Shown here: piece by piece, positions 1 to 9,215 of the stretch
Layout of the letters: the number at the start of each line of letters is the position of its first letter
Numbering within the stretch: the first letter of the stretch is position 1
Program-made: the position numbers and the translations under genes
DNA from: Rhodocyclaceae bacterium
GTDB taxonomy: Bacteria > Pseudomonadota > Gammaproteobacteria > Burkholderiales > Rhodocyclaceae
DNA: 48,070 nt
Direction of reading: 5' to 3'
Assembly (NCBI GenBank): GCA_020445665.1
Contig: JAGRGD010000318.1
Location: 1-48,070 of the forward strand
Notes under the pieces: generated by a model
The model's input: the letters and a program-made list of their open reading frames with translations, nothing else
Told to the model about the DNA's origin: nothing
Databases searched by the model: none

Positions 1-204
1 ACCGTACCGCCCGCCATGGACCCAGCCATGGGCGAGCAGGACGGCGTTCATCGCACCGGCACTGGTACCGGAAATGCCGTCGAAGCCAAAGTCGCCATAC
101 TCGAGCACGGCATCGAGCACGCCCCAGGTGAAGGCACCATGGGCACCGCCCCCCTGCAAAGCCAGACTCAGGCGCTTGCGCCGGGCCCGTGTTGGGAACA
201 ACAT
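1..204 (-). CDS. Patatin-like phospholipase, N-terminal part (runs off the window)
   Basis: Reading the minus strand from an ATG at 204 gives 68 codons that continue past the window edge. The start follows a good Shine-Dalgarno (GGGAGGA, about 8 bases upstream). The protein shows the two patatin signatures: the glycine-rich oxyanion-hole stretch GGGAHG at residues 18-23 and the nucleophile elbow GTSAG at residues 46-50, with Ser48 as the expected catalytic serine. The catalytic Asp-Gly lies outside the window. Patatin-like proteins are serine acyl hydrolases acting on phospholipids or other lipids; substrate and location cannot be read from this fragment. There is no signal peptide, so it is probably cytoplasmic. 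Confidence 0.85.
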   Translation of the reverse strand, partial: MLFPTRARRKRLSLALQGGGAHGAFTWGVLDAVLEYGDFGFDGISGTSAGAMNAVLLAHGWVHGGRYG

Positions 205-329
205 CTCGGAGTCCTCCCTGGCATGCTGCGTCTGCAGCACTTGATCAAGGCTTCAAGCATGCCATTGCCGGAAAATGCATGCGGCGGCGCAACATGCTTG
301 TTTTCGATTTATCAGGAACGCTTACACGG

Positions 330-626
330 ATGACACATTTCGCCCATTTCGATCAGGACCTCGACCAGATCGCGCTCGAACTGGCAGGCCTCGGCGCCCT
401 GTGCAACGTGCGCCTGCGGGACCCCGGCATGGTGACGGCGATCCTCGATGGCCACACCCCGGTCGACTGCAACAATCACGCCGCCTTCGAGAAGATGCGC
501 GGGCTTCTGGCGCTGGCCTTCAAGACAATCCAGGAGTCGAGCCGCTACGAGGGCGCCGAAGCAACAGCGCGGATGATCCACCATGCGGTGCAGATCGCCG
601 CCGAGCGCCGCGACCGCTACTCGTAG
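330..626 (+). CDS. Small conserved-looking protein of unknown function (98 aa)
   Basis: A 98-residue soluble protein, divergent from the patatin-like gene. I chose the ATG at 330 because an AGGAA stretch lies upstream and because the residues before it in the same frame look like untranslated leader; an in-frame ATG at 279 is the alternative. The protein is acidic to neutral, probably helical, with no membrane segment and no motif I recognise. It contains one pair of asparagines followed by histidine (CNNHAAF, about residues 51-57) and ends in a basic helix. The base composition at the third codon position fits a real gene. Function unknown. Confidence 0.6.
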   Translation: MTHFAHFDQDLDQIALELAGLGALCNVRLRDPGMVTAILDGHTPVDCNNHAAFEKMRGLLALAFKTIQESSRYEGAEATARMIHHAVQIAAERRDRYS

Positions 627-705
627 CGCCCACGGTCGGCGCCGCGCTCGCCATGGGGTCTGAGGACATGCGCCTGACGGTCCGCCATGCACATGTCCGC
701 AGGCC

Positions 706-1653
706 CTAGAACGCGCGCTGGAGGTCCATGCCGGAGTACATCGCGGCCACCTGATCCGCGTAGCCGTTGAACATCTGCGTCGGCCGCTTGAGGAACTCGC
801 CGATCCGGCGTTCGCGGCGCTGGTCCCAGTGGGGATGCTCGAGGGCCGGATTGACGTTCGCGTAGAAGCCGTAGTTTCGGTGATCCGCGCGCGGCCAGCT
901 GGTCAGCGGTTGTTCCTCGACGAGGCGGATGCGGACCACCGACTTGGCACTCTTGTAGCCGTACTTCCAGGGCACGACGAGACGGACCGGCGCACCGTTC
1001 TGCCGCGGCAGGGTCTCCCCGTAGAGGCCGAGGGTGAGCAGGGTCAGCGGGTGCAGCGCTTCGTCCAGGCGGAGACCCTCGATATACGGGAACTCGAGGA
1101 AGCCGAAGAAGTGGGGATGGACCACGGCCGGGTCGTAGTAGCTCTCGAAGACGACATAGCGCGCCGATCCCAGCGGTTCAACCTGCCGCAGCAGGGCCGC
1201 CAGCGGATAACCGACCCAGGGCACGACCATCGACCACGCCTCGACGCAACGCAGGCGGTAGATGCGCTCCTCGAGCGGCGCGAGGGCCAGCAGGTCATCG
1301 ATGTCGAAGCGCCGCGGCCGGGCCACAAGACCGTCCACCACGACCGACCACGGCCGGATCGGCAGGGCGTGGGCATAGAGCGACGGATCCCCCTTGCCCG
1401 CGCCGAACTCGTAGAAGTTGTTGTACGACAGGATCCGGTCCAGGGCCGTCGGCGCCTCATCGGTCGACAGCGGACTCGCGGCAAGGGGGGCCAGGGGCCG
1501 GGTATCCGCCGCATGGCGCCCGCGGGCGGCGCCACCCCAGGTGGCGGCGGCCAGCATGCCCACCCCGCGCCGCAGGAAGGCGCGCCTGCGTTCGAACACC
1601 TCGCGCGGCGTGATCCGCGACGCAGGGATATCGGCCGGCCGGCGGATCAGCAT
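706..1653 (-). CDS. msrP: Protein-methionine-sulfoxide reductase catalytic subunit MsrP (YedY family molybdoenzyme)
   Basis: A 315-residue protein of the sulfite-oxidase/YedY fold. MsrP reduces oxidised methionines in periplasmic proteins using a molybdopterin cofactor. The molybdenum-ligand cysteine lies in RLRCVEAWSMVVPW, near residue 135, followed by the family segments ESYYDP and NGAPVRLVVPWKYGYK. The N-terminus carries RRRAFLRRG followed by a small-residue stretch, a plausible Tat export signal. The start was set at the ATG at 1653, which has GGGAGGG a few bases upstream; a TTG four codons earlier is less likely. Members of this family usually sit next to msrQ, the haem membrane partner, but no msrQ is present on either side here. 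Identity is firm; the electron donor is not. Confidence 0.9.
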   Translation of the reverse strand: MLIRRPADIPASRITPREVFERRRAFLRRGVGMLAAATWGGAARGRHAADTRPLAPLAASPLSTDEAPTALDRILSYNNFYEFGAGKGDPSLYAHALPIRPWSVVVDGLVARPRRFDIDDLLALAPLEERIYRLRCVEAWSMVVPWVGYPLAALLRQVEPLGSARYVVFESYYDPAVVHPHFFGFLEFPYIEGLRLDEALHPLTLLTLGLYGETLPRQNGAPVRLVVPWKYGYKSAKSVVRIRLVEEQPLTSWPRADHRNYGFYANVNPALEHPHWDQRRERRIGEFLKRPTQMFNGYADQVAAMYSGMDLQRAF

Positions 1654-1733
1654 CTGCCCTCCCAAGCATGGCGCCTCGCACGGCGAGGACGACGCCCCCA
1701 GCTTAGCAGGCGCGCAGGCGTCCGATGTCCGCC

Positions 1734-1762
1734 TTGGTCAGGCGCCGCCGGCGCGCTACACT
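1734..1762 (+). promoter_or_regulatory. Possible sigma-70 promoter for the 1893 gene
   Basis: TTGGTC (1734-1739) and TACACT (1757-1762) are separated by 17 bases in the divergent gap between msrP and the 1893 gene. The match is 3/6 and 4/6, so this is a weak prediction based only on spacing and position. Confidence 0.3.
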
Positions 1763-1892
1763 GGAGGCGGGCCGCAACGGACGCCCCCTCGCGAAAGCGC
1801 CAGCACCGTGTTTCACCCCTGTTGGCAAGCGCTTCTGCTTGCATACCCACTCCCGGGCCCAGCGCGAGGTCGCCCGACTTGAAGGAGATGGT

Positions 1893-2339
1893 ATGCCATC
1901 CGCTGACACGTTCCACCCACGCCATCGTGCCGACCGAACGGCCGTCGCGCGCCTCCTGCGCGAGGCCAGGCGCCTCCAACGGGCTGCCAGGTCCGACCAC
2001 CTCAGCCAGTCGCTTCCCGTGCTGCGGCGGCTCCTGCGCAGCCGGTCGATCACCGCAGCATCCCTGCCCGAGTTGCACCGTCACCGTGAGACGGTGCGGC
2101 GCAAGCACATCCTGTGCATGCTGGCGCGAGAGGCTGGCCAGCCGGGCTGGGAGGCCTACCGCCCCTGGCTCGAAAGCCAGCGGGGCGACGCACCGCCCGA
2201 GCACTTCGACGTCCTGCGCGTCGGTGCAGGACACCTCAACCTCTGGTTCTCGACACCCGAACAGGCCCGGCAGCATGCGGCCTGTCATGGCGGCCGCGCG
2301 GTTGCGGTCGGCGCCCAGGGGGTCGTGCTGATCGATTGA
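1893..2339 (+). CDS. Conserved hypothetical protein (148 aa)
   Basis: A 148-residue soluble protein. The ATG at 1893 is preceded by a strong Shine-Dalgarno (AAGGAG, 6 bases upstream), which decides the start although the frame is open further upstream. The N-terminal half is rich in arginine and leucine and likely helical (several LRR/LRRL segments), with the segment LPELHRHRETVRRKHILCML near residues 54-73. The C-terminal half contains GWEAYRPWL and ends in a hydrophobic GVVLID. It resembles short uncharacterised proteins found in many Betaproteobacteria, but I cannot assign a function. It is transcribed divergently from msrP. Confidence 0.7.
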   Translation: MPSADTFHPRHRADRTAVARLLREARRLQRAARSDHLSQSLPVLRRLLRSRSITAASLPELHRHRETVRRKHILCMLAREAGQPGWEAYRPWLESQRGDAPPEHFDVLRVGAGHLNLWFSTPEQARQHAACHGGRAVAVGAQGVVLID

Positions 2340-2656
2340 AGCGGCAACCAGACAGGCGCTTCCAGTCCAGGCACGACGGGGGCCTCCCGCGCCCTCCCCT
2401 TCGAGGCGCAAGGGCGGGGATTCGCAAGGCATTGCCTCGCGCCGCCAGAACGGGCCGGCTGTGCCAGGCCGGTACTGGACGAGCTTTGCTCGGCCAGTGC
2501 GTTCTGCGGGCGCGAAGCCGTGCTTCGCGAATTCCCCGGTTCGCCCCCCGGTGAAGGGGGCGGAAGCGCTGCCTGCAAACCTTACCTGTTTGATTGCCGG
2601 GCCAGGCGTCACCCCGGCCATTCGCCGGGCGCGGCGCGTCCGCCGCCCGGCCGGAT
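2340..2656. other. Gene-poor gap between convergent genes
   Basis: No convincing coding region in 317 bases. It holds two GC-rich inverted repeats: CGCCCCC at 2542-2548 pairing with GGGGGCG at 2556-2562 around a 7-base loop, and the hairpin at 2624-2651 listed separately. Neither has a T-run. The region lies between the ends of the 1893 gene and the GGDEF-EAL gene, so both may help terminate transcription. Confidence 0.6.
2624..2651 (-). terminator. GC-rich hairpin just after the GGDEF-EAL gene
   Basis: On the minus strand GCCGGGCGGCG (2651-2641) pairs with CGCCGCGCCCGGC (2636-2624) around GACG, with a two-base bulge. It begins 6 bases after the stop codon of the upstream gene. There is no U-tract, so it could be a terminator or an mRNA 3' end stabiliser. 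Confidence 0.4.
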
Positions 2657-5600
2657 CTAGTTTGGCCTGGATCCCGGCGGGGGCGCCTCCCGCAGGGCGT
2701 CGAGGTGGCCCTGCATGGCCGCACGCACGCTGCCAAGCCCGGCCAGGAGCGCCTGCGACCGGTCGGACTCACCGCTACGGGCCATCTCGGCGAGGGAGCG
2801 CGCGCTCTGGTGCAATGTGCCGTGATCCCGCCCCAGGTCCGGATAGCGGGGATGGTGACCGTAGCGGGCCATCCCGTGGCCGTGGTACCAGCGCGTGAAG
2901 CGCCGGGCCATGTCGTGCAGATCCGGCAGGTCACGGACCTCGGGGTCTTCCAGGTGTGCACAGAGCCGCTCGACCCAGCGATCCAGATGGCGTTCGATCA
3001 CCTGCAGCGCCGGGTCACCGGCGGCCCCGTTCCAGCCCTGGATCTTCCAGGGTCGATCGCGGGTCCAGGCCGCCATCCAGTCCGGGAATGCCTCGGCCGG
3101 CATCGGCCGTGCAATGCCGAAGCCCTGCCCATAGCGACAGCCCAGGTGAACCAGGGCTTCGCCCAGTTCCGGCGACTCGACCCCTTCGGCGATGACCGGC
3201 CGGTTGAAGGCACCCGCCAGTCGCACCACGCTCTCGACGATCCCCAGATCGCTGGGATCTTCCAGCATCGAGCCGACGAAGCCCCGATCGACCTTGAGCA
3301 CGTCGATCGGCAGGCGCTGGAAATAGAGCAGCGACGCGTAGCCCGTGCCGAAATCGTCAAGGGCGAAACGGACGCCCATCGAGAGACACTCGGCGACCAC
3401 GTTGGCAGCCCGGTCGAGGTCAGTCAGCGCCGCCGTTTCGAGGATCTCCAGTTCGAGCAGGCCCGGTTCGACACCGGAATGCGCGTCGAGCAGCTGACGC
3501 AGCCGCTCGCTGAAGCCCTGCGTGAGCAGGTGCTGGGCACTGACGTTGGCCGACAGGGGCACGCGCAACTCCATCCTGGCCCAGGCCTCGATCTGCGCGA
3601 GCACCGACGAGATGACCCACTCGCCGAGTTCCACCTCGAGTTCGCTGCCCTCGATGAGCGGCAGGAACTCAGCGGGCGGGAGCAGGCCCCTGCCAGGATG
3701 CTGCCAGCGCGCCAGGGCCTCGGCGCCGATCACGTCACCGGTCACGAGATCGATCTTGGGCTGGTAGTGAAGGGTCAGCTCCCCCTCCCGCAGGCCGCGC
3801 ACGAAGCGCTTGCGCGCACTGCGGCGGGCGATCACCTCCCGGTCATAGGAGGGGTCGAAGAGGTGATACCGGTTCTTGCCGCCCTCTTTCGCCCGGTACA
3901 TGGCCTGATCCGCGTGGCGAAGCAGGGTATCGGGGTCCGAGTTGTCTTCCGGAAAGACCGTCACACCGATGCTCGCCGACACGCCGAGGGTCGTCCCCTG
4001 AATGCTGACCTTGCCGGCGACGGATGCCAGCACCCGCTCGAGGACGGCCACCAGTGAGGATGGATCGGCCAGCTCGCCGATCAGGAGCACGAACTCGTCG
4101 CCGCCCAGGCGGGCCACCGTGTCCGCATCGCGCAACAGGGCCTTGAGCCGGCTGGCCACCTCGACCAGCAAGGTGTCACCGCCCGCGTGACCCAGGTGAT
4201 CGTTGATCGCCTTGAAGCCGTCGAGGTCGAGGTAGCAGATGGCCATCGAGTGGCCCGAGCGCCGCGACAGCGCGACCGCCCGCTCGAGACGGTCGCCCAG
4301 CATGCGGCGGTTCGGGACACCGGTCAGTTCATCGAAGTGGGCGATCCGGTCGAGCTCGGCCTGGTGCGCCTTGTCCGCGGTGATGTCGGAAAACACGCCG
4401 ACATAGCGGATCACATCGCCGTCGGGGCCCCGGACCGCATCCACCTGCAGGCGCTCCGCATAGACCGAACCGTCCTTGCGCCGGTTCCACAGTTCGCCCT
4501 GCCAGCTGCCGGTCTGCTCCAGCGAGGCGAACATCGCGGCGTAGAAGGCCTCGTCCTGCCGGCCTGAGGAGAGCAGCCGCGGGTTGGCGCCGACGACCTC
4601 CTCGCGCGTGTAGCCGGTGATCCGCTCGAAGGCCGGATTGACGTCGATGATGTTGCGGGCAGCGTCGGTGATCAGGATGCCTTCCCGGCTCGCGGTGAAG
4701 ACGCTTGCCGCCTGCTGCAGCTTGGCCTGCCCCTCCTCCCGCCCGGTGACGTCGAGCACGATCGAGAACAGCAGGCGCCTGGCCCCCACCTCCACCGGCG
4801 TGGAATGGACTTCGACCATGCGCAGCGCGCCGCTGCGCAGGCGATGGGGGAACACGAAGCGGTTGCGCGCATGGCTGTCGGCGCGTGCCCTTTCACGGGC
4901 CACGACCTCGGGCGGCAAGGCATTGATCTGTGCGATGTTCATCTCGCACAGGCTCGCCATGTCATAGCCGTAGAATGCCGCGGCGGCCGGGTTGGCATCG
5001 ACGATCCGGCCGTTCGAGGGATCGACCATCAGGAACACGTTGTCGTTGTTCATGAACAGCTGGCGGAACGTGGCTTCGCGCTCGCGCAGCTGCTGTTCGG
5101 TCCGCTTGCGATCGTCGATGTCCTCGATCACGCCGACCAGCCCGGCGTGGTCGCCGGCGCTGGTGAAGAAGCGATTGCCGGTCAGCCGTCCCCAGAAGGC
5201 CTGCCCGTTGCCACGCCAGTAGCGCCGCTCCAGGTCGACCGAGTCGATCCGGCTGGCCAGCAGTTGCCGCATTTTCAGGCGCCCCTCCTCCCGCTCGGAA
5301 GGATGGACAAGCGTGACGTATTCGGCCCCTTCCAGGCCGCCTTCGGGCACATCGAACATGCGCTCCATGCGGCGATTGGCGCGGGTGATCCGGCCCTCGA
5401 GGTCGACCAGGAAGATCGCCACGCTGGAGGTGTCGAGGATCTGGCGGAGGAGGGATTCCCGCGCTGCCAGGTCGGCGTTGACGCGACCGAAGTCGCTCGC
5501 CTGCGCCGTCACCCGGGCCTGCAACGCGTCGCGCTCGGCCTTCGCCTCGGCCAGGGCCGCCTCCAGATCACGGACACGCGACGCCGCAACACGGCTGGCG

Positions 5601-5824
5601 ATCTGTTCGGCCAGCAGGGCCAGCCCCAGAGGGGCCGTCTCGGGCAGCGGCGGGCCGTCTTCGGCCCAGTCGACCCTGCCAAGCCCTTCGGCACCGAGAC
5701 GCACCTCGATCGCCCCTGAGCCGCCCCTTCCCGGGGGTTCCCCGCCCGCCGGCCACCACAGGATCCGGCGGCCGAACGTGTGCTCGGCGGTCAGCAACAG
5801 ATCCTGGATGAGGGCGTTGTCCAT
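2657..5824 (-). CDS. Cyclic-di-GMP turnover protein with PAS, GGDEF, EAL and CZB-like domains
   Basis: A 1055-residue protein with no clear membrane segment. In order: N-terminal region and coiled coil (about 1-125), three PAS domains (about 125-245, 245-365, 365-490), GGDEF (about 500-660), EAL (about 675-925) and a C-terminal helical domain. RLGGDEF is intact, so diguanylate cyclase activity is possible. The EAL side keeps GAEALARW, ALDDFGTGY and IAEGVES, so phosphodiesterase activity is also likely. The last 120 residues match the chemoreceptor zinc-binding (CZB) pattern (ERHLDRW, then WYHGHG, then DHGTLH) but the usual zinc-ligand cysteine appears to be arginine. The start has no good Shine-Dalgarno, so the exact N-terminus is uncertain. 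It lies 209 bases downstream of hoxA on the same strand, so co-regulation with the hydrogenase locus is possible but not shown. Confidence 0.88.
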   Translation of the reverse strand: MDNALIQDLLLTAEHTFGRRILWWPAGGEPPGRGGSGAIEVRLGAEGLGRVDWAEDGPPLPETAPLGLALLAEQIASRVAASRVRDLEAALAEAKAERDALQARVTAQASDFGRVNADLAARESLLRQILDTSSVAIFLVDLEGRITRANRRMERMFDVPEGGLEGAEYVTLVHPSEREEGRLKMRQLLASRIDSVDLERRYWRGNGQAFWGRLTGNRFFTSAGDHAGLVGVIEDIDDRKRTEQQLREREATFRQLFMNNDNVFLMVDPSNGRIVDANPAAAAFYGYDMASLCEMNIAQINALPPEVVARERARADSHARNRFVFPHRLRSGALRMVEVHSTPVEVGARRLLFSIVLDVTGREEGQAKLQQAASVFTASREGILITDAARNIIDVNPAFERITGYTREEVVGANPRLLSSGRQDEAFYAAMFASLEQTGSWQGELWNRRKDGSVYAERLQVDAVRGPDGDVIRYVGVFSDITADKAHQAELDRIAHFDELTGVPNRRMLGDRLERAVALSRRSGHSMAICYLDLDGFKAINDHLGHAGGDTLLVEVASRLKALLRDADTVARLGGDEFVLLIGELADPSSLVAVLERVLASVAGKVSIQGTTLGVSASIGVTVFPEDNSDPDTLLRHADQAMYRAKEGGKNRYHLFDPSYDREVIARRSARKRFVRGLREGELTLHYQPKIDLVTGDVIGAEALARWQHPGRGLLPPAEFLPLIEGSELEVELGEWVISSVLAQIEAWARMELRVPLSANVSAQHLLTQGFSERLRQLLDAHSGVEPGLLELEILETAALTDLDRAANVVAECLSMGVRFALDDFGTGYASLLYFQRLPIDVLKVDRGFVGSMLEDPSDLGIVESVVRLAGAFNRPVIAEGVESPELGEALVHLGCRYGQGFGIARPMPAEAFPDWMAAWTRDRPWKIQGWNGAAGDPALQVIERHLDRWVERLCAHLEDPEVRDLPDLHDMARRFTRWYHGHGMARYGHHPRYPDLGRDHGTLHQSARSLAEMARSGESDRSQALLAGLGSVRAAMQGHLDALREAPPPGSRPN

Positions 5825-6033
5825 GGGCGTCGGGTGGGTGCGCCGGACCGGCGGCGCAAGTGTTCGCTATCTGCCGCTCTACGGCAGCCACGCCGTCACC
5901 TTAAGAACGCCTTCATCGATTTTCACAATGTCATGCACCGGCGGCGGCGATCGTCACCCTGTCGCTCACCCCTGCGCCGGTCCCACCGGGTGCGCGCCCG
6001 ATGGAGATCCGCCCCGCCGCGCTGCCGCAGCGC

Positions 6034-7485
6034 TCAGTCGTCCCTCTCCAGGCCGTAGCGCGACAGCTTCGAGCGCAGTCCGACACGGGACAGGCCCAGC
6101 TCGCTGGCGGCGCGGGTCTTGTTCCAGCGGTGGCGGACCAGGGTCTCCTTGACGATCCGCGCCTCGAGCGACTCGAGGCGGGTCTTGAGGTCGCCATCAA
6201 GGCCAGCCAGCAGGTTCAGGGCCGGCTCCTGCTCCTCGGCACCGGCGCGCAGCACACGCGGCGACAGGTCGGCGGCGCGCAGCTCGGCGCCATCGGCCAG
6301 CGCCACCATGCGCAGGATCTCGTTGCGCAGCTCGCGCACGTTGCCAGGCCAGCGGTATGCGGTCAGGCAAGCCATCACCTCGCGCCCAAGGGGCTGGAAG
6401 CTGGTACCGAGGGAGCGTCCGATGCCATCGAGGAAGCTCTGCGCGATCAGCGGGATGTCCATCGGCCGCTCCCGCAAAGGCGGCACCGCGATCGTCACCG
6501 CCGCGAGGCGGTAGTAGAGGTCCTCGCGAAAGCGGCCGGCGGCCACCTCGGCCTCGAGATCTCGGTTGGTCGCCGTCACCGTGCGCACGTCGCAGGCCAC
6601 CGGCCGCGGTGCCCCAAGCGGCCGCACCTCGCCCTCCTGCAGGACCCGCAGCAGCTTGACCTGGAAGGCGGGTGAGGTCTCGCCGATCTCGTCGAGGAAG
6701 ATCGTGCCGCGGTCGGCCTGCTTGAACAGGCCCACCCGGTCCTCGAAGGCGCCGGTGAAGGCGCCCCGCTTGTGACCGAAGAGCTCCGACTCCAGCAGCT
6801 GGTCGGGCAGCGCGCCGCAGTTCTCGACGATGAAGGGCTCGTCGGTGCGGGAGCTGTGGTAGTGCAGGGCCCGCGCGAGGAGTTCCTTGCCCGTGCCCGA
6901 CTCGCCGGTCAGCAACACCGGGATGTCGTAGCGGGCCACCTTGGCGAGCAGGTCACACAGGGGGTTCATCGGCGAGTCCGCCGCCCGCACCAGGGCGTCC
7001 ACCATGTGACGGCGGCGGGACTCCTGGCGTTTGGCGGCGACGGTGTCGCGCAGTTCGGGTGCCGACGAGCGCAATTCGAGGGACAGGCGCTGGTTCTCGC
7101 TCTGCAGCCGCTGCAGCTCGACGGCCCCCTTGAGGGTCAGCAGCAGCTGCTCGGGTTGCCACGGCTTGAGGATGTACTGGTAGATGCCGCCATCGTTGAT
7201 GCCGGCGATGATGTCCTCGGATTCGGTGTAGCCCGAGATGATGATCCGCACCGTCTCCGGCCATTGCCGCCGAACCCGCTTGAGGAATTCCACGCCCGAG
7301 GTCTCGGGCATGCGCTGGTCACACAGCACCACCTGGATCCACTCCCGCTCCATGACCTCGGCGGCGGTGGCGGCCGAATCGGCGGTGAATACCTCGAAGT
7401 CCTCGTCCAGCGTCCGGCGCAGGGATTCGAGGGAGCGGATCTCGTCGTCGACGACCAGCACGGTGGGCAGCCGGTTCGCGTTCAT
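6034..7485 (-). CDS. hoxA: HoxA, NtrC-family sigma-54 activator of hydrogenase genes
   Basis: A 483-residue response regulator and the last gene of the long hup-hyp operon. The receiver domain (1-125) has the acidic pair near residue 13 and phosphorylatable Asp56 in CDQRMP. The central AAA+ domain has Walker A GESGTGKE (194-201), the sigma-54 contact loop GAFTGA (241-246) and Walker B TIFLDEIG (261-268). The C-terminus is a Fis-type helix-turn-helix ([19 protein letters not shown]). In known hydrogen oxidisers HoxA activates sigma-54 promoters of hydrogenase operons. Its ATG overlaps the hypX stop codon (ATGA) and sits behind AAGGAGG in the hypX 3' end. No cognate kinase (hoxJ) or sensor hydrogenase (hoxBC) is present in the window. 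Confidence 0.93.
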   Translation of the reverse strand: MNANRLPTVLVVDDEIRSLESLRRTLDEDFEVFTADSAATAAEVMEREWIQVVLCDQRMPETSGVEFLKRVRRQWPETVRIIISGYTESEDIIAGINDGGIYQYILKPWQPEQLLLTLKGAVELQRLQSENQRLSLELRSSAPELRDTVAAKRQESRRRHMVDALVRAADSPMNPLCDLLAKVARYDIPVLLTGESGTGKELLARALHYHSSRTDEPFIVENCGALPDQLLESELFGHKRGAFTGAFEDRVGLFKQADRGTIFLDEIGETSPAFQVKLLRVLQEGEVRPLGAPRPVACDVRTVTATNRDLEAEVAAGRFREDLYYRLAAVTIAVPPLRERPMDIPLIAQSFLDGIGRSLGTSFQPLGREVMACLTAYRWPGNVRELRNEILRMVALADGAELRAADLSPRVLRAGAEEQEPALNLLAGLDGDLKTRLESLEARIVKETLVRHRWNKTRAASELGLSRVGLRSKLSRYGLERDD

Positions 7486-9215
7486 GCCGCAGCCTCCTTC
7501 CGATCGGCCCAGCCCAGCTCCCGGTGTCGGGCCAGGTGCCGGGGGGTCCAGGACTGGGGCGTCTTGCTGACGAAGTGGTAGCGGGCCACGTGGTAGCTCG
7601 GATCGAAGCCGTAGAAATTGCGCCGCATCCGGGCCAGCTCGTCCTCCCGGTAGGCCGCCAGCGGCCGCTCGGCTTCGTCGGTGGCGCGACGCGCAGCCTT
7701 GGCCTGCAACCGGCTGGCCAGGTCGGGATCGTCGGCCAGGGCGGCGGCCCGGTCCGCCAGCGCGGTCTCGAAACCGGCCGCATTGCCGCCAAAACAGGCA
7801 TCGATCAGCCCGATCTCCCGGGCCCGAGGCGCCACCAGCGGCAGGCGGTCGGCCATCACCCGGGCGGCCATCTCGGCCGGCAGGCGTCTCGGCAGCAGGT
7901 AGGTCCAGTATTCCGAGCCGAAGAGGTTGCCCATGTTCTTGTAGTGGGGGTTGAGGACCACGCCGGGGTGGGCCCAGACAAGGTCCGCGGCCAGGGCCAG
8001 GAAGCAGCCGCCGGCGCCCGCGTTACCACGGAGTGCCGCCACCGTGACCCGGTCCGTCAGGCGGATCAGGGCCTCGCAGACGTCGTCCATGGCGTTGATG
8101 TTGTCCCAGGATTCGTCTGCTGCCGAGTCGGCGGCCTCGATCCGGTTGAGGTGGATGCCGTTGGACCAGAACTCCGGCCCGCCGGAGAGCACCAGCACCC
8201 GTGTCGGCCGGGCCGCGACGGCGTCGATCGCCGCGCGCAGGCGGCGGCACTGGGCCGTCCCCATCGCGCCGTTGTAGAAGGCGAACTCGAGGGTGCCGAC
8301 CCGACCGTCCTCGCTCTCCCGGTAGCGCAGCTCGCCGTATTCGCCGTCTTCGCGCATCAGCGCCACCGGCCGCTCGGGCAGCGCGGCGGCCTGCTCGGCG
8401 AAGGCCTCCGTCGCAGGCAGCTTGAAGGCCTGCTCGCCCTCGACACGACGCGCATGGCCGATCCACACCGAACCATCCACGGTCACCCGCAGGATCGCGC
8501 CGTCGCGTCGCGCCACGCAGGCACCCGGCTCGCCGGTAATCCCGGCCGGGCCGGGGTGGGCGTCGAAGAGGTGACAGGCCTCGCCGAAAAGGCGGTCGGC
8601 GACGCCGGGGAAGCCATCCGCCGCGCGGATCTTCGCCAGCACCGTGGCGGTGTCGTCGCGGGCCCAATCGATGGCCCGGTCGGTCTGGCGCATCAGCGGG
8701 CGCTCGCGACCCTGGCCGGCCGCCTCGGCGAGCGGCGTCGGCCGCCAGGCGCCGTCGCGCCAGGCCGGAACCTGCGCCAGCGCCTCGCGCACGCAGGCCA
8801 GGGCCGCCTCGGTGACCTCGCGCCGGTAGAGGCTGGCCTTGGTGGCGGCGCGCATCGGGAAGCGGCGCGAGGCCCAGATGTCGCCGGCGTCCATTTCGGC
8901 GTTGGCCTGCAGCAGGGTGACGCCCCACTCGGCTTCGCCCTCGGCCACCGCCCAGTCGAGGGCCGACGGCCCGCGGTCGCCGACGATGCCCGGGTGCACC
9001 ACCAGGCACAGGTGGCGCGACCAGATCGACTCGGGGATCGCCCGCTTCAGGAACGGCGCGAGCACCACGTCTGGCGCAAACAGCGCGACCGCCTCCTCGG
9101 CGACCGAGTCGCGGATGTCGAACTCCACCGAGAGCGCGTGGCCGTCCCGGGCGAGCTCGGCGTGGAGGCGCTGGGTCAGGCTGTTGAAGCTGTGGGTCAG
9201 GATCAGGATGCGCAT
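7482..9215 (-). CDS. hypX: HypX (HoxX), formyl-dependent CO-ligand synthesis protein
   Basis: A 577-residue two-domain protein. The N-terminal half resembles formyl-tetrahydrofolate transferases (HPGIVGDRGPSALDWA around residues 85-100, then a dinucleotide or folate-binding fold). The C-terminal half resembles enoyl-CoA hydratase/isomerase (LSGGPEFWSNGIHLNRIEAA, AALRGNAGAGGCF). In the family, HypX makes the active-site CO of [NiFe] hydrogenases from formyl groups under oxic conditions. The ATG at 9215 shares its A with the hypE stop (TGATG), so it is translationally coupled; the frame is open further upstream but those residues are the hypE shadow. Its presence fits an oxygen-tolerant hydrogenase matured in air. 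Confidence 0.93.
   Translation of the reverse strand: MRILILTHSFNSLTQRLHAELARDGHALSVEFDIRDSVAEEAVALFAPDVVLAPFLKRAIPESIWSRHLCLVVHPGIVGDRGPSALDWAVAEGEAEWGVTLLQANAEMDAGDIWASRRFPMRAATKASLYRREVTEAALACVREALAQVPAWRDGAWRPTPLAEAAGQGRERPLMRQTDRAIDWARDDTATVLAKIRAADGFPGVADRLFGEACHLFDAHPGPAGITGEPGACVARRDGAILRVTVDGSVWIGHARRVEGEQAFKLPATEAFAEQAAALPERPVALMREDGEYGELRYRESEDGRVGTLEFAFYNGAMGTAQCRRLRAAIDAVAARPTRVLVLSGGPEFWSNGIHLNRIEAADSAADESWDNINAMDDVCEALIRLTDRVTVAALRGNAGAGGCFLALAADLVWAHPGVVLNPHYKNMGNLFGSEYWTYLLPRRLPAEMAARVMADRLPLVAPRAREIGLIDACFGGNAAGFETALADRAAALADDPDLASRLQAKAARRATDEAERPLAAYREDELARMRRNFYGFDPSYHVARYHFVSKTPQSWTPRHLARHRELGWADRKEAAA

Noticed and set aside
829-2331. Long plus-strand open frame opposite msrP
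   Set aside because: It is antisense to msrP, has arginine-rich low-complexity sequence and no ribosome binding site; shadow of a GC-rich gene.
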